The notes: generated from the letters alone by a model not told the origin. Counted from the first letter of the stretch, positions 35,005 through 46,749 are shown. The stretch: 64,000 nucleotides of DNA from Bimuria novae-zelandiae CBS 107.79 (GCA_010015655.1 ML976669.1:485158-549157), one strand, 5' to 3'. A program made the numbers and translations.

Positions 35005-35429
35005 TGTGACACTACAACTAAAGGTGAACAGGGGGAGGTGGATAAGGTTGTACTACAGCTAGCCTGCGAGGACTCACGGGGCTGCTTAGGTCAGCTAGGA
35101 TCACGTGACCCCGATCCGACAGTGGCTCCGGATTAAGGTGATCCGCCAAGAGGTTCGGATCACCCAGAGACAGAGGAGGAAACAGACTAGTATATAGTAT
35201 AGTAATAATTCTCCTATTGTTATTTCCCTCCTTATAGTTAACTTACATATCTTCTGCACGAGTACATTCTCTATATAAACTAATAGTTATCTTATTTATT
35301 ATAAAATTAGATTGTATAGCCACGCGCTAAGTTGTCGCATTAAATTATATTACTAAATAATCCGTAAAGTGCCACTTTAGCCTTACTACCCTAACCTGGA
35401 TCGGACCAAGGTGTAAGCGCCTCATAACA
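35005..35429. repeat. Probable solo LTR or LTR fragment
   Basis: A block of much higher GC than its surroundings, with LTR-like ends TGTGACAC..CATAACA and no matching internal region. I do not find a target duplication at these exact borders, so one end may be truncated or misplaced. The orientation is unknown. Confidence 0.45.
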
Positions 35430-35988
35430 TTAAAAAAGTTTTTAATTACTATTTAAAGTCCCCTAATACTAGTAAAAAATATTATTATTATTTATAAATG
35501 ACGCATAGAAGATAACGTATAAGTTTAAGCCAATAAAGGCCTAAATTAAGTAGCTTAAGGAGGCAAATGTAGTTCACATAAAGCGGAATTACGTAAAAGG
35601 ATACGTATACAGGCTGGAGGAACACTACTTGCTGTAGAAGGACTATAGCTAGTAGCTACAAAAGAGCGTCTTGCGAAGAGGCAGCGCTTATAAGCAAGTA
35701 AGGAAAACAGTAAAAGAGTAATATATAGGGCTAAAGGCTTTATAGTAAGTATAATAAGCTAGGGTATAATATGCGAACCTACTAGAAGGCTAAAAAGCTA
35801 TTTTTTTAATTAAATATTACTTTTAGTAGGTTATTTTTAAATAGTGTTAATAGTAATAGTAATAATTAAAAAGTATAAGTTAGTGTTGCTAAGAAAAAGT
35901 GCGTAGCTCGCCCGGGTGCGCAGCTCGCATGTGGAATACGTTATATTATCATATTTTTTAAGCCGTCTTCTACCCCTGTCTCCTAGCA

Positions 35989-37756
35989 ATGCCTCTTTCA
36001 GAAGTGCCCATAGTAATCGGAGTGGGCGACATCAAGAACCGCTCCGCAAACCACAAAGAACCAGCTACTCTAATCCATGAAGCGCTCATAGCCGCTATAA
36101 AAGACGCCTCATTATCCGACCCATCTTAACTTCAGTCGTCAAGAGATGGCATATCCATAGTCAAAACCTGGACGTGGCCTTATCCCGATCATCCGGGCTT
36201 ACTCGCCTCGAAGCTAGGCGTCGAGCCGAAACATAAGTTTTACTCCGAGCATGGGGGAGATAAGCCAGAGAAACTGTTTGATGAAGCCGCGAAAAGGGTA
36301 GCAAGAGGAGAGTGCACAGTCGCTGTTGTGGCTGGTGGAGAGTCACTGGCTTCTTGTAAGTCTGATCTATGCAGAATGCTTTGACAATATGTGATGGCGA
36401 TATGCTGACTTCTCAACGCAGTAGCTTCATGCGCAGCTGCTGGGAAGCTACCACCAGGCTGAACAGCACCATCTCAATCCGTCGAATCGGTGTTCACGCC
36501 CACAAGCATGGACCTTGGAAACAGTAAGATTTCCACTCTGCCATCCTTTCTCAGACTCACGCAGCTGTAGATCTTGGTGGCGTACACGATTTCGGAACAC
36601 CCATCCAAGTCTACCCACTACGAAAACGCCTTCTGAGCACGCAGACGTCAAAGTGTAAAAGTCAACAACGACGAAAGCGCAACCCTCTACGCCGAGTTCT
36701 CAAAAGTAGCAAGTGCGAACGAAATAGCCTGGTCTCACGGACAGTACTCCGACGAAAAGACGATCGGCACAGTAAGCAAGAAGAACTGCATGATCTGCTT
36801 TCCATGTTCGTATCTGTCCCGCTAATGCGCTTCGACCTATATCACTGACCCATACAACTCCCAGACCCCCTCCTCATGAACGCCTTCAACACCGTAAACC
36901 TCGCCGCAGCCTGCATCCTCACATGCCCAACGCACGCCCGCGCTCTCGGCGTTCCTTCATCGAAATGGATCTACTCGCTCTCCGGCGCCGGCACTTGCGA
37001 CGCTGCACAGTTCTGGCTCCGCCCAAACTTTTACACTTCCCCCAGCATATCCCGCTCTTGAATGCCGCTCTCTCGCTTGCGCAAATATCCGTTTCAGACA
37101 TCGATCTCTTCGACTTTTACCCTTGTTTTCCTATTGTTCCGAAGCTTGCTGCGCACCATCTCGGTCTCCCGGTTACGGGCGGAGAGAAGAGTATGATGTT
37201 ACTAGGAGGGCTTACGAGCTTTGGCGGAGCGGGGAATAGTTATAGTATGCATGCGTTTACTACGATGACGAGAGCGATTAGAGAAGGGAAGGCGAGAACG
37301 GGTATGGTGCTATGTAATGGTGGGGTACTAAGTTATCAATATGTGGTCGTGCTATCGAAGGAGGGAAGAAGGGATGGTGCATATCCGCGGGAGAATCCGC
37401 TTCCGGATGAGGTCACGGATTTGCAAGTGCCAGAGATTGAGGAGCGACCGAGAGACGAGGCGATAATCGAGGTAAGTAGCGCTCTTTATGCACTCTTAGA
37501 TTCTGTGGACTGCACCGCTGACCGGGTTTAGACGTACGCGGTTGAGTATAAACGTGATGGCACGCCGCTTAGGGGCTATGTCGTTGGCCGATTGAAAGGC
37601 AATGGCAAACGCTTCCTTGCTAATCACGGTGATGAAAGTACGCTGCGACAGATGGCCGGCGCCGGGGAAGTAGTTGGTAAGAGCGGATGGGTAGAGTCAG
37701 ACGCTGACAGGGAGGGGAGGTCACTCTTCACCTTCGAAAAGCGACTCAAGGTCTAA
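35989..37756 (+). pseudogene. Thiolase-like gene inactivated by RIP-type stops and frameshifts
   Basis: The frame starts ATG at 35989 (MPLSEVPIVIGVGDIKNRS) and hits TAA at 36127-36129, where a Gln codon is expected, and TGA at 36460-36462, where the family has Trp. Introns are still recognisable at 36356-36421, 36524-36564, 36806-36864 and 37472-37531. Frame is lost near 36620-36660 and again near 37040-37060. The C-terminal half is well conserved (LFDFYPCFPIVPKLAAHHLG, LGGLTSFGGAGNSYSMHA, NGGVLSYQ), as in fungal thiolase-like/acetyl-CoA acetyltransferase-like proteins of the lipid-transfer thiolase group. The stop ends at 37756. The start codon lies 48 bp from the end of the outer transposon, so the promoter has been displaced as well. 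Confidence 0.85.
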
Positions 37757-37931
37757 ACGAGCTGATATGGAAATGTACGATAATACCGAGATTAGGATTT
37801 CAATTATGTAGTCCTGTGCTCGAATATGCATAAACCATTCGTCTTAAAACATATTGTAGCGTACTCGTATCGTATCATCTACAACCCCCTCACTCAGTAT
37901 CCCCAGGCTAAGCCGCCCACCAAGAGCCCAC

Positions 37932-40511
37932 CTAAGGCCCCAGCGCAGCCTGCACATCCACACTGCTCACATCCTCTCTCTGCCTAATATACGCCTTCAA
38001 TTCATTCGCATCCGCGCCCGCCTGATTTAGCTTGAACTTCAGCGCATCGCCCTTAATAATGAACAGTTGCCCCACTTCAACAAGCACGTCCATAGCGCCG
38101 GGCTCCAGATCCTCGCTTGTGGGCCAGCCGCGCACGAGCTCTGCATAGCGCGTCATATCCTTCGACACGGTTATGCCGCCGAACTGGCTGACCGTGAACT
38201 TTAGTACGTGAGCGAGCACGAGGGAGCGCAAGCCGAGGGCGAGTTCGGAGAGGAAGAGGGAGAGGTTGCGGCCTGAGAGGGCGCCGGAGGCTTGTGTGGC
38301 GACGCGGGCGAGGAAGGATACGACGGCTTGGCAGGCGGGTGTTTCACTTGAGGCGGCCATGAGGTCCATGTCGTCTTTTGGGCGGAAGTCGGTCTTTTTC
38401 TGCTGGGCGAGCAGCTTGTTCACCCAGTTCAAGGTCGCTGTCAGCGTGATGTTTAGCACGTTTGAGAGCTTGGATTCGAGTGTGGACATTGTCGCATTTG
38501 ATTGTTTCTCTATTTCGCGGCGTATTGTGAGATTAGGAGTAGCGAGAGGGAGAAGGATAGTGCGGATGGTAGTCTGAAGGAGGTGTAGGATGATGGTGAC
38601 TGTTTGTACTGAAGGAAGATGCGTTAGATCGGGTGGTGTTTTCATGTTCTCCTGAGATGCGGCATGGTCCGAGGCGCTGGAACCCGTTAGCACTATCTGT
38701 AAAGCTTGGGGGATGTGTACTCACGCATCTAGTGCAGTCTCGAGATACAGCTCACCCAAATTATTAAGCAGCAATATGAGCAGATTCTGCACGTCTTTGG
38801 GCGTTTCGTTGGCAGGTGAGAGCTCTAACCCTCTGCCTACTCCTTCGGCAAGCCACTTCAACATTCGCTTCGCGGTAGGTATCGATAGCCGTCCATCTTC
38901 TTCTGTGGTTTCTATGTTCTTCTTATCACCTTGGTCTTCTTTCAGACCAGCGATTTTGAGCAACATGGCTTTCTGCGTGGCGGGCAGGTCTGCGGTATCG
39001 AGCCGTTCCATATATGCGTCACGCGCAGATGCTGCGAACTCTTTGCCTCGCTGAGCAAGTGAGCCGAAATAGGACGTTGGCATCCGGCGTCGTTGTTCGT
39101 GGTACGAGGAGAATTTCAAGAGCAGCGAAGAGTACAATTCTTCCAGGTTCTTCTTCTCCCTTTCGATGTACGACGACCCGACGAAGTAAGGCACGAAGAG
39201 CTCTTCCAATTGTTGATCTAAAGTCGCAGCAATCTGCGAGGTAACAGGCTCCGGGTGCTCAGTTAAGCCATGAGCCTTGAGATCGTCCACTAGTGTTGTG
39301 ATGTAACTTCTTGAGGTCTGCAGCGAGCGAAGAAAAGCGAGCGACGATAGCTCATTCGACTTCTCAAGAACCATCTCTAGCCGCTGCTGTATAGACTGCT
39401 GGAATATCCTCTGCAGAAACCGTATGAGGACTTCCTCGTAGTAAGGGAAGGCGCGCTTGATAATGGTCGACTCGTCCTGCACAACAATCTTGACCTCATC
39501 AATCAAAGACTGGAGACTAGGCTCCACACCGGGCGGCTCCGCGTCTGGATCTTGCAGGCGGTCCCAGGTCTCTGAGTCCTCGACCAGCTCATCTGTGACC
39601 AGCTGTGTCCGGTCGATGAAGAATGAATGCTGGTTCACGTAGGTCGCTATAACACTAGAGCCGTCGTTGAAGTCTTTCAGTGTGATTGCGCATTCACGCA
39701 TGCCGTCGTAGTTCGCCCGCCTCAAACAGTCGTCGAACTTCGCAAGCAGATCTTGTTCCAGATTCTCCAAGAACTTCTCGATGATCTCTTTCGTAGGGTA
39801 TTTGGACCGCCCAGGCCGCCTCTTGACACCATTCGGAGCATTTCCATTGACTCCTTGATTACTGTCCGGGTCAAGCCGGGCGCTGATCTTCAGCAGCTGT
39901 CTCGCGATGCGCGCACACTCGACGATGTCATTACGGCGCTTCACGTCCTCCAGTGTCTCGAGACTGCCTCGCTGACTGACCTCCTGCCAGCAGAGAATCA
40001 GAAATTTGGCATCGTTCGACCGCTTCAGCTGCCTGTCCAGCTCATCTAGTCGCTCTCCTATCCGCACTGCAATATTTCCTCCGGTGTCACCGTATCCATC
40101 TTCTCCACCACTGCCATTCAGGGAGGCATCCAGCCTCTGAAACCGGTCGATCGCCTGGTTGAGCTTCCTCCCCTGCGACAGGGCGTTCGCGTTATGTTGG
40201 GCTTCGGCGCGGCGCACGGCACCCGAGAGTTCGTTCTCGCGCTCCTCTAGGTCTTCGGACAAGCTGTTGAGGCGGGTCAGGGCGTGCTCGAATGATCGGA
40301 TCAAGGGCTTTGGGTCGAATTGTGACTGGCTACCGCCGGGTGCGGACTTGCGGGAGGCTGGCGTGGCATTTTCGGAGAGAGCTTCGATGAAGTCTTTGAC
40401 TATGAAATCCTTATTGGAGAAGTTGTCGAGCGAAAAGGTGAAGCCACGTCCGCCTTTGGTCGAGGCCTGGTACGACAGGACCGACGCATTGTCTGCGCTT
40501 GGGCGAGACAT
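37932..40511 (-). CDS. SEC10: Exocyst complex subunit Sec10
   Basis: Two exons, 40511-38725 and 38676-37932, joined by a 48 bp intron (GTGAGT..CCAG) in frame, for 843 residues, the normal Sec10 length. The N-terminus has FTFSLDNFSNKDFIVKDFIE and a coiled-coil around residues 70-130. The long helical body includes the family stretch SYIEREKKNLEELYSSLLLK followed by FSSYHEQRRR. The C-terminus ends with the Sec10 regions FLSELALGLRSLVLAHVLKF and YIRQREDV. Sec10 is one of eight exocyst subunits tethering secretory vesicles to the plasma membrane. The gene shares a 518 bp divergent promoter region with NUS1. Confidence 0.93.
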
Positions 40512-41029
40512 GGTGGAGGGCTACCTAGGGAGCATGGGGTGAATGTGCAGTCACACGGACGCGTGTCTTGTTCTTCTAGTTTTCAAGAGGCTATTTGTAT
40601 GTGCGTGGTTGTTGGGCTCAAGTTGTACCTGACTTCGAGTCGTGGAGTAACCGTGGCTTGCTTGCTGTGGCTTGGGCCGCGCTGCGCTGCTGCTGGAGCC
40701 CGCTTTAAGGAACCTCTGACGACAACCAACAGCTCGATGCATGCATACCTGAGTGTCCCTGGCATTTGTAACCAGCGCTGGCCAACATAGCACATGCTTT
40801 CAGCACGCCTCAATAATTGCGACGCTTCCACGCAATTGCCCCCTCTAACAGCATGGCTGAGCGCTTGGCTTCGGCTGTATCGGCGCCACTGCCACCTGCC
40901 TCGCCTGCTTCCGTTTGTGTATGTAAACTTGTAGATGGACACGACAGCAATTCTATTCTTCCTGCCGCGCGCGATCCCACTATAACACAACTGCCAGCTT
41001 GACGCGTTTTACATCTATCATCCGCCGCA
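40512..41029. promoter_or_regulatory. Divergent promoter region SEC10 / NUS1
   Basis: 518 bp between the two start codons. I see no strong TATA box, and small open frames here are shadows. Both genes act in the secretory/ER system, but shared control is only suggested by position. Confidence 0.4.
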
Positions 41030-42143
41030 ATGGCAGCCATAGGCATCACGAAGCGTGAAGAACTGGCCTTTCGCCGAGGCGTCATCAACGGGAAGCAATT
41101 GACGGCGAAAGAGCGCGAGGAACTTATGAAACCGTTCCTACCGCTGGAACCGATCAAGACATCCGCGCCGTCAGCCTTGTCTCAGAGCCCCAAAAGTCCC
41201 AAGCTCACACAGCGCACCACTTCCGCGCCGAAACCCAAACCCACGCCTATTCGCACGTTCCTCCACATCGTACTACACACGGTCATATCCTTCGTGTTTA
41301 GCATCTTCTTCCGCTTTCGTCGCGCATGGAGACTGTTCTCGTACAAAGTGCGCGGTGTGCTACGGCACCACCACCACACACCCGAGTGGATCGTCAACGA
41401 CGTGAAGAGCGTGGAGCAGCTGCCGAAGCACCTCAGCGTAATTTTGGAGCACAGAGAGGATGACGAAGATCAGGGAAACGCAGGCCTGGAAGGGTTGGTG
41501 CAGGATGTGTGCGAGATAGCTGCGTGGACAGCGAGCGCTGGCATCCCGCTCCTCAGCATCTACGAGCGCACAGGTACGACTGCACATTCTGCCCAGCCAG
41601 ATCATGGTTCCAGGTACTGACGGAATACTTATAGGTGTGCTTAAGAACTACGTTCCCGCTCTCCACGCCGCCATCCAAAACAACCTCGAATCTTACTTCG
41701 GCACCCGCCGCCGTCCCACCCTCACAGTCAAAGCCCCGCACACCATCTCGTACTCACCACCGGGCACGCCCTCCAGCGAACCCACCGAGAACGGCTCGAC
41801 AACCTCGCGCCCGCACCTGACAGTCCTGCTCCTCTCCGAGCACGATGGCCGCGACACGCTGGTAGATCTGACGGTCACGCTGGCGACAATGGCACAAAAG
41901 GGCGACATTCGCAAAGAGCAGATCGACATGAATCTTGTCAACGCGGAGTTGAGCGACTATGTCAGCAGTGAGCCGGATCTTTTGGTGCTGTTTAGTCCGA
42001 CGGTGGTGCTGAAGGGGTATCCGCCTTGGCAGCTGCGGTTGACCGAAATCTTCCACCTGCCCGATAACAAGGGTGTGAACTATCAGGTCTTCCTCAAAGC
42101 GCTAAAGAAGTTCGGCAAGGCCGAGTTTCGCGTTGGGAAGTGA
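41030..42143 (+). CDS. NUS1: Nus1, regulatory subunit of cis-prenyltransferase
   Basis: Two exons, 41030-41573 and 41635-42143, for 350 residues. The 61 bp intron interrupts a Gly codon and keeps frame. One membrane segment at about residues 78-95 (FLHIVLHTVISFVFSIFF) is followed by a lumenal/cytosolic cis-prenyltransferase-like domain (WIVNDVKSVEQLPKHLSVIL, then DVCEIAAWTASAGIPLLSIY). It lacks the catalytic Asp of the active partner and ends in the R-x-G motif (RVG, residues 347-349), which completes the active site of the Rer2/Srt1-type partner. The complex makes dehydrodolichyl diphosphate at the ER for N-glycosylation. Confidence 0.93.
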
Positions 42144-42537
42144 GCAGTCGGAGGGGGCAATGCACGCGAGCCAGCTTGTCATAGATTGTCTGTTATACCC
42201 TGTGGACATTTTGATACCATTCTCGCACAATGGGAAAACCACAATATCCATCTGAATGTGATCGAGCTCTGAATGTGAACACGAACATGTGTCGATGCCA
42301 GGCTCCGTCATTAAATAGACACCACATCACGCACAGCACGCAAGGGGCGAAATGATAGAGGAATTTTTCCGACGTAGTGTGTTCTACATCATATCTTCAT
42401 GCCGTTGTCGTCACCTCGCGCTTCACCTCATGCCGAAGCGCTGTCATCAGTGCACCTAACACCTGTATCCGTAGAAGGTCATGAAGTACATGTTCCTCTG
42501 CTCCACGAAGAAACCCAAGCAGCCAGGTCCCAAAAAT
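42144..42537. other. Convergent intergenic spacer NUS1 / RPS15
   Basis: 394 bp containing the 3' regions of two convergent genes. No other feature is seen. Confidence 0.5.
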
Positions 42538-43312
42538 CTACTTGAGAGGAATGAAACGGGAAGAGTGCGTGGCACCGATACCCGGCCTTCCGTGCTTGAC
42601 GGGTTTGCTGCGACACAGTTAGCATACCATCCACAGCCTTGGGATAAATGTATCGACATACTATGAGATCGAGAATTCGGCGAGGTAGTGGCCGACCATC
42701 TCAGGCTTGATTTCGACCTGGTTGAACTCCTGCATCATCGTCAGAAACTCCTACTATATTGTTCATTGGTGCCGCTCACCTTGCCGGAGTAAATTCCGAC
42801 GACGGATCCGATCATCTCAGGGACGACAATCATGTCACGGAGGTGTGTCTTGACGAGGTCGGGCTTCTCGTTGGGCTTGGCCTCTTGCTTGGCCTTGCGC
42901 AGCTTCTTGATGAGACCCATGGGCTTGCGCTTCAGGCCACGGTTGAACCGACGACGAGCTCGGGCATGGACGAGGTCGCGGAGCTCCTCGGACTGGAGGT
43001 CGAGCAGCTGGTCGAGGTCGACACCGCGGTAAGAAAACTTGCGGAAAGCTCTCTTCTTCTTGAGCTCTGTGCATAATGGTTAGCGATACGCCACTGGGTA
43101 GTGTTTCCCCCATTTGGGCGACCGCGCAGCCGACACAGCTAACTCATATGGATGAAGCTCGCGATGCGCACTATGCGGCTCAACGCTGTGGTCTGAGGGA
43201 AACGGTTGTGAGTGAAAGCATACCGGCAGCCTCCTCAGCGTTCTACACCACTGTTAGCAATGTCTCGCATGCATTGGCAGAAGCATAAACATACGTAGGT
43301 GTCGTCAGCCAT
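42538..43312 (-). CDS. RPS15: 40S ribosomal protein S15 (uS19)
   Basis: Five exons on the minus strand: 43312-43295, 43242-43224, 43066-42780, 42729-42662, 42607-42538, for 153 residues, the normal size. The first two exons are only 18 and 19 nt. The second intron is 157 bp and the others are 50-54 bp with clear GCTAAC branch sites. The product reads [20 protein letters not shown], with [62 protein letters not shown] and the C-terminus [12 protein letters not shown]. All are hallmarks of eukaryotic uS19, which sits in the small-subunit head near the decoding site. Heavy 5' intron load is typical of fungal ribosomal protein genes. Confidence 0.96.
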
Positions 43313-44614
43313 TGTCGCGGTGTTGTTGTTGTTGTCGAAGTTGCTGGCGGGAGAGAGTTTTCGACTGTCGTGGTGCGTTGTGGTTTGGAGTTCGCTTAAT
43401 TATGGCTGTGGGCTAAGCTTGTGACTAAGCCGCCAAGCTCAGCTCCATCGATTCTGAGCGAGCTAGACGAGGCGACGAACATGACGAACATGACGAACAT
43501 ACCTACTGTTCTTGCCTATCAAATATATTCATCAGCGACATGCAGAGCGGGGCCTCTTGAACTGGGCTTCTCGGATTTCCAGACGCATCTTGGGATGGGA
43601 TGGACCAGCCGCAAGCAAGGACGCAGAGACCTCAGGACCATTGGGAGTAATCTGAACGAACACCATGCCATAGACACACCAGTATGTGCTTGTTATGTTC
43701 AATGGTATATGTTTATACCATCATGAAGCATGGCAGGAGTTCTTCTCACAGTCTCATAAGAGTATGTGCAATTCAAGATACATATGCGTACAGCTGCATC
43801 ATTCCTCTTATCCAAACTAAGCGCCCTATTTCCATATATTGCATTAACTATCATCACCATATACCACAATGCATGCCTGGGTAACATGTTGGGTCGGCAC
43901 ATAATCCCATCCCACATCCGGCAAGGCCCAAACATCCAGACTGTCGAGCACACAGCCTTGTTGACCATCTGAATCTCTCTCTAGAATACCCAAGAGCGAG
44001 CAAAATAGTATGTATCCTACTATAGACACAAACAAGCTTGTACTGCGACTGACCAACAGTCATGAAGCATACGGAGAAGGACAACTTGAGTCCCGCAATA
44101 ATTTATTTACGTGACGCTGTCTGACGACACTTTGACAGGCTGCTTGAATGGGTTCTTTGCGCAAATCGCGCGATGAGGAAACAATACTCAGCTTCATCCT
44201 ACATAACCTATGAGCAGTTGGGAGATGTTGGGCATTTGAACGAACATGGTTGGGTGATATTGAATCAAGGATCAGACCAAACAGGTCCTGAATGTAAATC
44301 TTCTGTTGAACAAGGACAAGTTCGAACCCCGCACAAGGTCGCAGCCGTCGATACACAGCCAGCACGGTATTATTGCTGATTAAGCACGCACAAATTATCT
44401 CACGACATAGTGTCCAGCATGGGTGGTGCATGACTATTCATTCAATGTATCCTAAGGGCACATGCCGACACGTAGCCGTGAAATGTTCCGAATATCCCAT
44501 CGATAGCCCGCTCGACACCTCCCAAATGCCCATGGTCGTCCCGCGTAGATCTCGTAGGTGGAAGGGAGGATAGCATGATCGTGTTCGGTTGGCGGATGGA
44601 GAATGACGATGCAC
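43313..44614. other. Intergenic between RPS15 and RPP2
   Basis: 1.3 kb, with the RPS15 promoter at the left end. It includes a short triple repeat of ACGAACATG near 43476-43501. No gene is supported; open frames are short and overlap. Confidence 0.5.
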
Positions 44615-45057
44615 TTAGTCGAAGAGACCGAAACCCATGTCCTCGTCGGACTCCTCCTTCTCCTCCTCCTTGGGAGCGGCGGCAGCCTCCTCGGCAGGAG
44701 CAGAACCGCCGGCAGCAGCACCACCAGCAGCGGCACCACCACCAGATCCGCCAGACGGGACGGAGGCGAGCTTCTCAGAACCGGAAGCAATGAGCTGTGG
44801 CGGATTAGCGCATGGTATTCTAGTCTACGATACACTGTGGTTGTGCATACCTCGTTAATATCCTTGCCTTCCAGCTCGGAAAGGAGCTTCTCCAGGCGCT
44901 CGTCATCGGCCTCGATGCCGACCGACTCGAGGACACCCTACGCCACGTCAGACCAAGTTCGTCGTTTCAAACGGCATGCATTTACCTTGATGTCAGAGGC
45001 GGACGGGGAGGTGTTGCCGCCCAGGCCAAGGAGGAGGTAAGCTGCGAGATGCTTCAT
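44615..45057 (-). CDS. RPP2: 60S acidic ribosomal protein P2
   Basis: Three exons: 45057-44986, 44937-44851, 44794-44615, for 112 residues. Introns of 48 and 56 bp fall between codons. The N-terminal dimerisation domain reads [31 protein letters not shown] long Gly/Ala hinge follows, and the acidic tail ends in the invariant [13 protein letters not shown]1/P2 dimers form the ribosomal stalk and recruit translation factors. The gene is divergent from SPT2 (473 bp between start codons). Confidence 0.96.
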
Positions 45058-45110
45058 TGTGGATGTGGGATTGGTGTTGTGTGGAAGAACAGGAGTACAA
45101 TCGATTTAAC

Positions 45111-45161
45111 CTGCGCGAATCAGTACGCGTATATCAGTGTGATTCCAGCGCGCAGACTTAC
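45111..45161 (-). other. Predicted intron in the 5' UTR of RPP2
   Basis: On the minus strand a GTAAGT donor (45161) and a GCGCAG acceptor (45111) lie 51 bp apart, with a CTGAT-type branch just upstream of the acceptor, 53 bp before the ATG. Size and signals match the coding introns of this locus. Such introns are common in ribosomal protein genes. No transcript evidence is available. Confidence 0.5.
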
Positions 45162-45530
45162 CGTATGACCGGAGACTGAACTTCAAGTTCTCGATGTGGT
45201 TGCAGAGCAAGAAAGTTCGACCTGCGCGATCAATATTCGCGTCGTGAGTGCGCTAGGGCACGCTAAACCTAGGGCGGCCTGGCATTTCGGCGCCGGATTA
45301 GCTAATGTTCCGGCGCTTTGTTCGCTATAAGTTGAGTCGCCGCCTCTTCACAGTGCGGCAGCGTACGTGTGTTCCCTTTCTCCTGGCCGTGGTAAACCCG
45401 CTACATAGGCGCGTGAGTTTGCCAGGCGCCTCCGCTTCTCCTATAAAATCGGCCCACGACAGCATGATTGACTGCTTTTCGACTACACACGACCAGTAGC
45501 CCTGAGTCAACAATCTTTCTATCGCCCGTC

Positions 45531-46749
45531 ATGAATGTGAGTCGTCCGGCCTTGTAGGCGAGAATCAGTTTGTTGACCAGCATAGCCTCTACACGATATT
45601 CTTTCATCGATCGACCCGGCGAAAGCGCGCGTCCTCACTACAACTCCTCCGGCTCAGCGGCTGGGCACTGGTTCGTCGAAACCTGCCACAGGTGCCCAGC
45701 GCCCGCCCCCGCGCCCAGCTCAGCCCGCAAATGGCTCGTCGGAAGCGTCGGCTTTGAAACGCAAAGCCTCGGGCTCAAATGATGTTGGTCAGAATAAGAT
45801 GCCACGCAAAGATGCGCCTATTCTATCACTTGCACCAATAAGCGGTCCTCGGCCAAGCCCGGCTCCTGCCGGTGCACGATCGACTTCCACGACACCGACG
45901 ACCTCCATGCCATACCGAGGTACAGCAGGGTTAGGCGCCTCCAAAACCGCAAGTTCACAAGTCAAGAAACCTTCAGCTACTGCCACTGGGGCACCTGCTA
46001 GCTCCAAGGTAGCAACCTCGACCCCGAAACCGGCTGCCCCACGCCCTGCTGCACCTGCACCTGGAACATCAACAGCGCCTGCTAAGAAGGTGGGCGGTTA
46101 TCTAGCCATGTTACAGAAGGCGAAAGAGAAGGATGCGACGAAACCGGCTGCTCCTCCTGTCAAGCCCGAGCCGACCAAGATTCTGTCCAAGAAGGAGCGC
46201 GAGGCGGCTCGACTCGCAGCCAAGGCTGGCAAGGGCAAGAAACCACCCGCCGGGGCTGCAGCACGAAATCTTGATCCAAAGACCGGTGTTGCTGGTGCTT
46301 CGGGTGCTGCACCAGAGAAACGCAAACCGGCGGAACTGGGTTATCAAGGCACCGCTCGTCCCACCAAGAAGCCTGTCGAGGTCGGCTACAAAGGCACCGC
46401 TAGGTCAGCGCCTGCTGCAGCACCCGCTGCCCGACCTGGTGCGACAGGGCCTATGAAGAAAAAGCCCAAACCTGCCGAAGACCGTTATGCGGGTTACGCC
46501 AACTGGTCGGATCTAGACGACGACGAGCTAGAAGATGATGAAGGTAATGACTATGCTTCTGATGCTTCCTCGGACATGGAAGGCGATATCTGGGACGTCG
46601 AGGAAGAGGAGAAAAAGGCACTCAAGGCCGCCGTGGAAGAAGACGCCAAGGAAGCCGCCGAAGAGCTCAAACACAAACAGATGAAAGAGGAGCGCAAGAG
46701 GAAGCTAGCCGCTATGAACAAGGCTGCGGCGGCGAGGAAGAAGTACTAG
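45531..46749 (+). CDS. SPT2: Spt2 chromatin protein (histone chaperone)
   Basis: Two exons: a 6-nt first exon (45531-45536, ATGAAT) and 45586-46749, for 389 residues. The 49 bp intron starts GTGAGT and ends CATAG. The open frame of exon 2 then reads PLHDILSSIDPAKARVLTTT continuously into the main body, whereas without the splice the frame is closed by the TAG at 45583-45585. The protein is basic and low-complexity (Ala/Pro/Lys). It has two GY-GTAR repeats (LGYQGTARPTKKP and VGYKGTARS) and the diagnostic C-terminal SPT2 domain: acidic DLDDDELEDDEGNDYASDAS, then MEGDIWDVEEEEKKAL and a basic helix ending AAAARKKY. Spt2 binds H3-H4 and DNA during transcription elongation. Confidence 0.88.

Larger units (their letters stand above)
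29769..35941 (+). mobile_element. Outer Fot1/pogo-like transposon with four nested insertions
   Basis: Terminal inverted repeats of about 47 bp pair 29769-29815 with 35895-35941. Both start ACGTATTCYACATGCGAGCT, and each is flanked by a TA duplication (29767-29768, 35942-35943). The AT-rich island coincides exactly with this element. On the plus strand near 35560-35750 a decayed Fot1-type transposase C-terminus can be read (RKRIRIQAGGTLLAVEG, then LVATKE), so it runs left to right. Subtracting the nested solo LTR, the two inner DNA elements and the right LTR leaves about 1.89 kb, the normal size of a Fot1-like element. The TIRs are GC-rich and little mutated while the interior is RIP-degraded. 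Confidence 0.85.
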
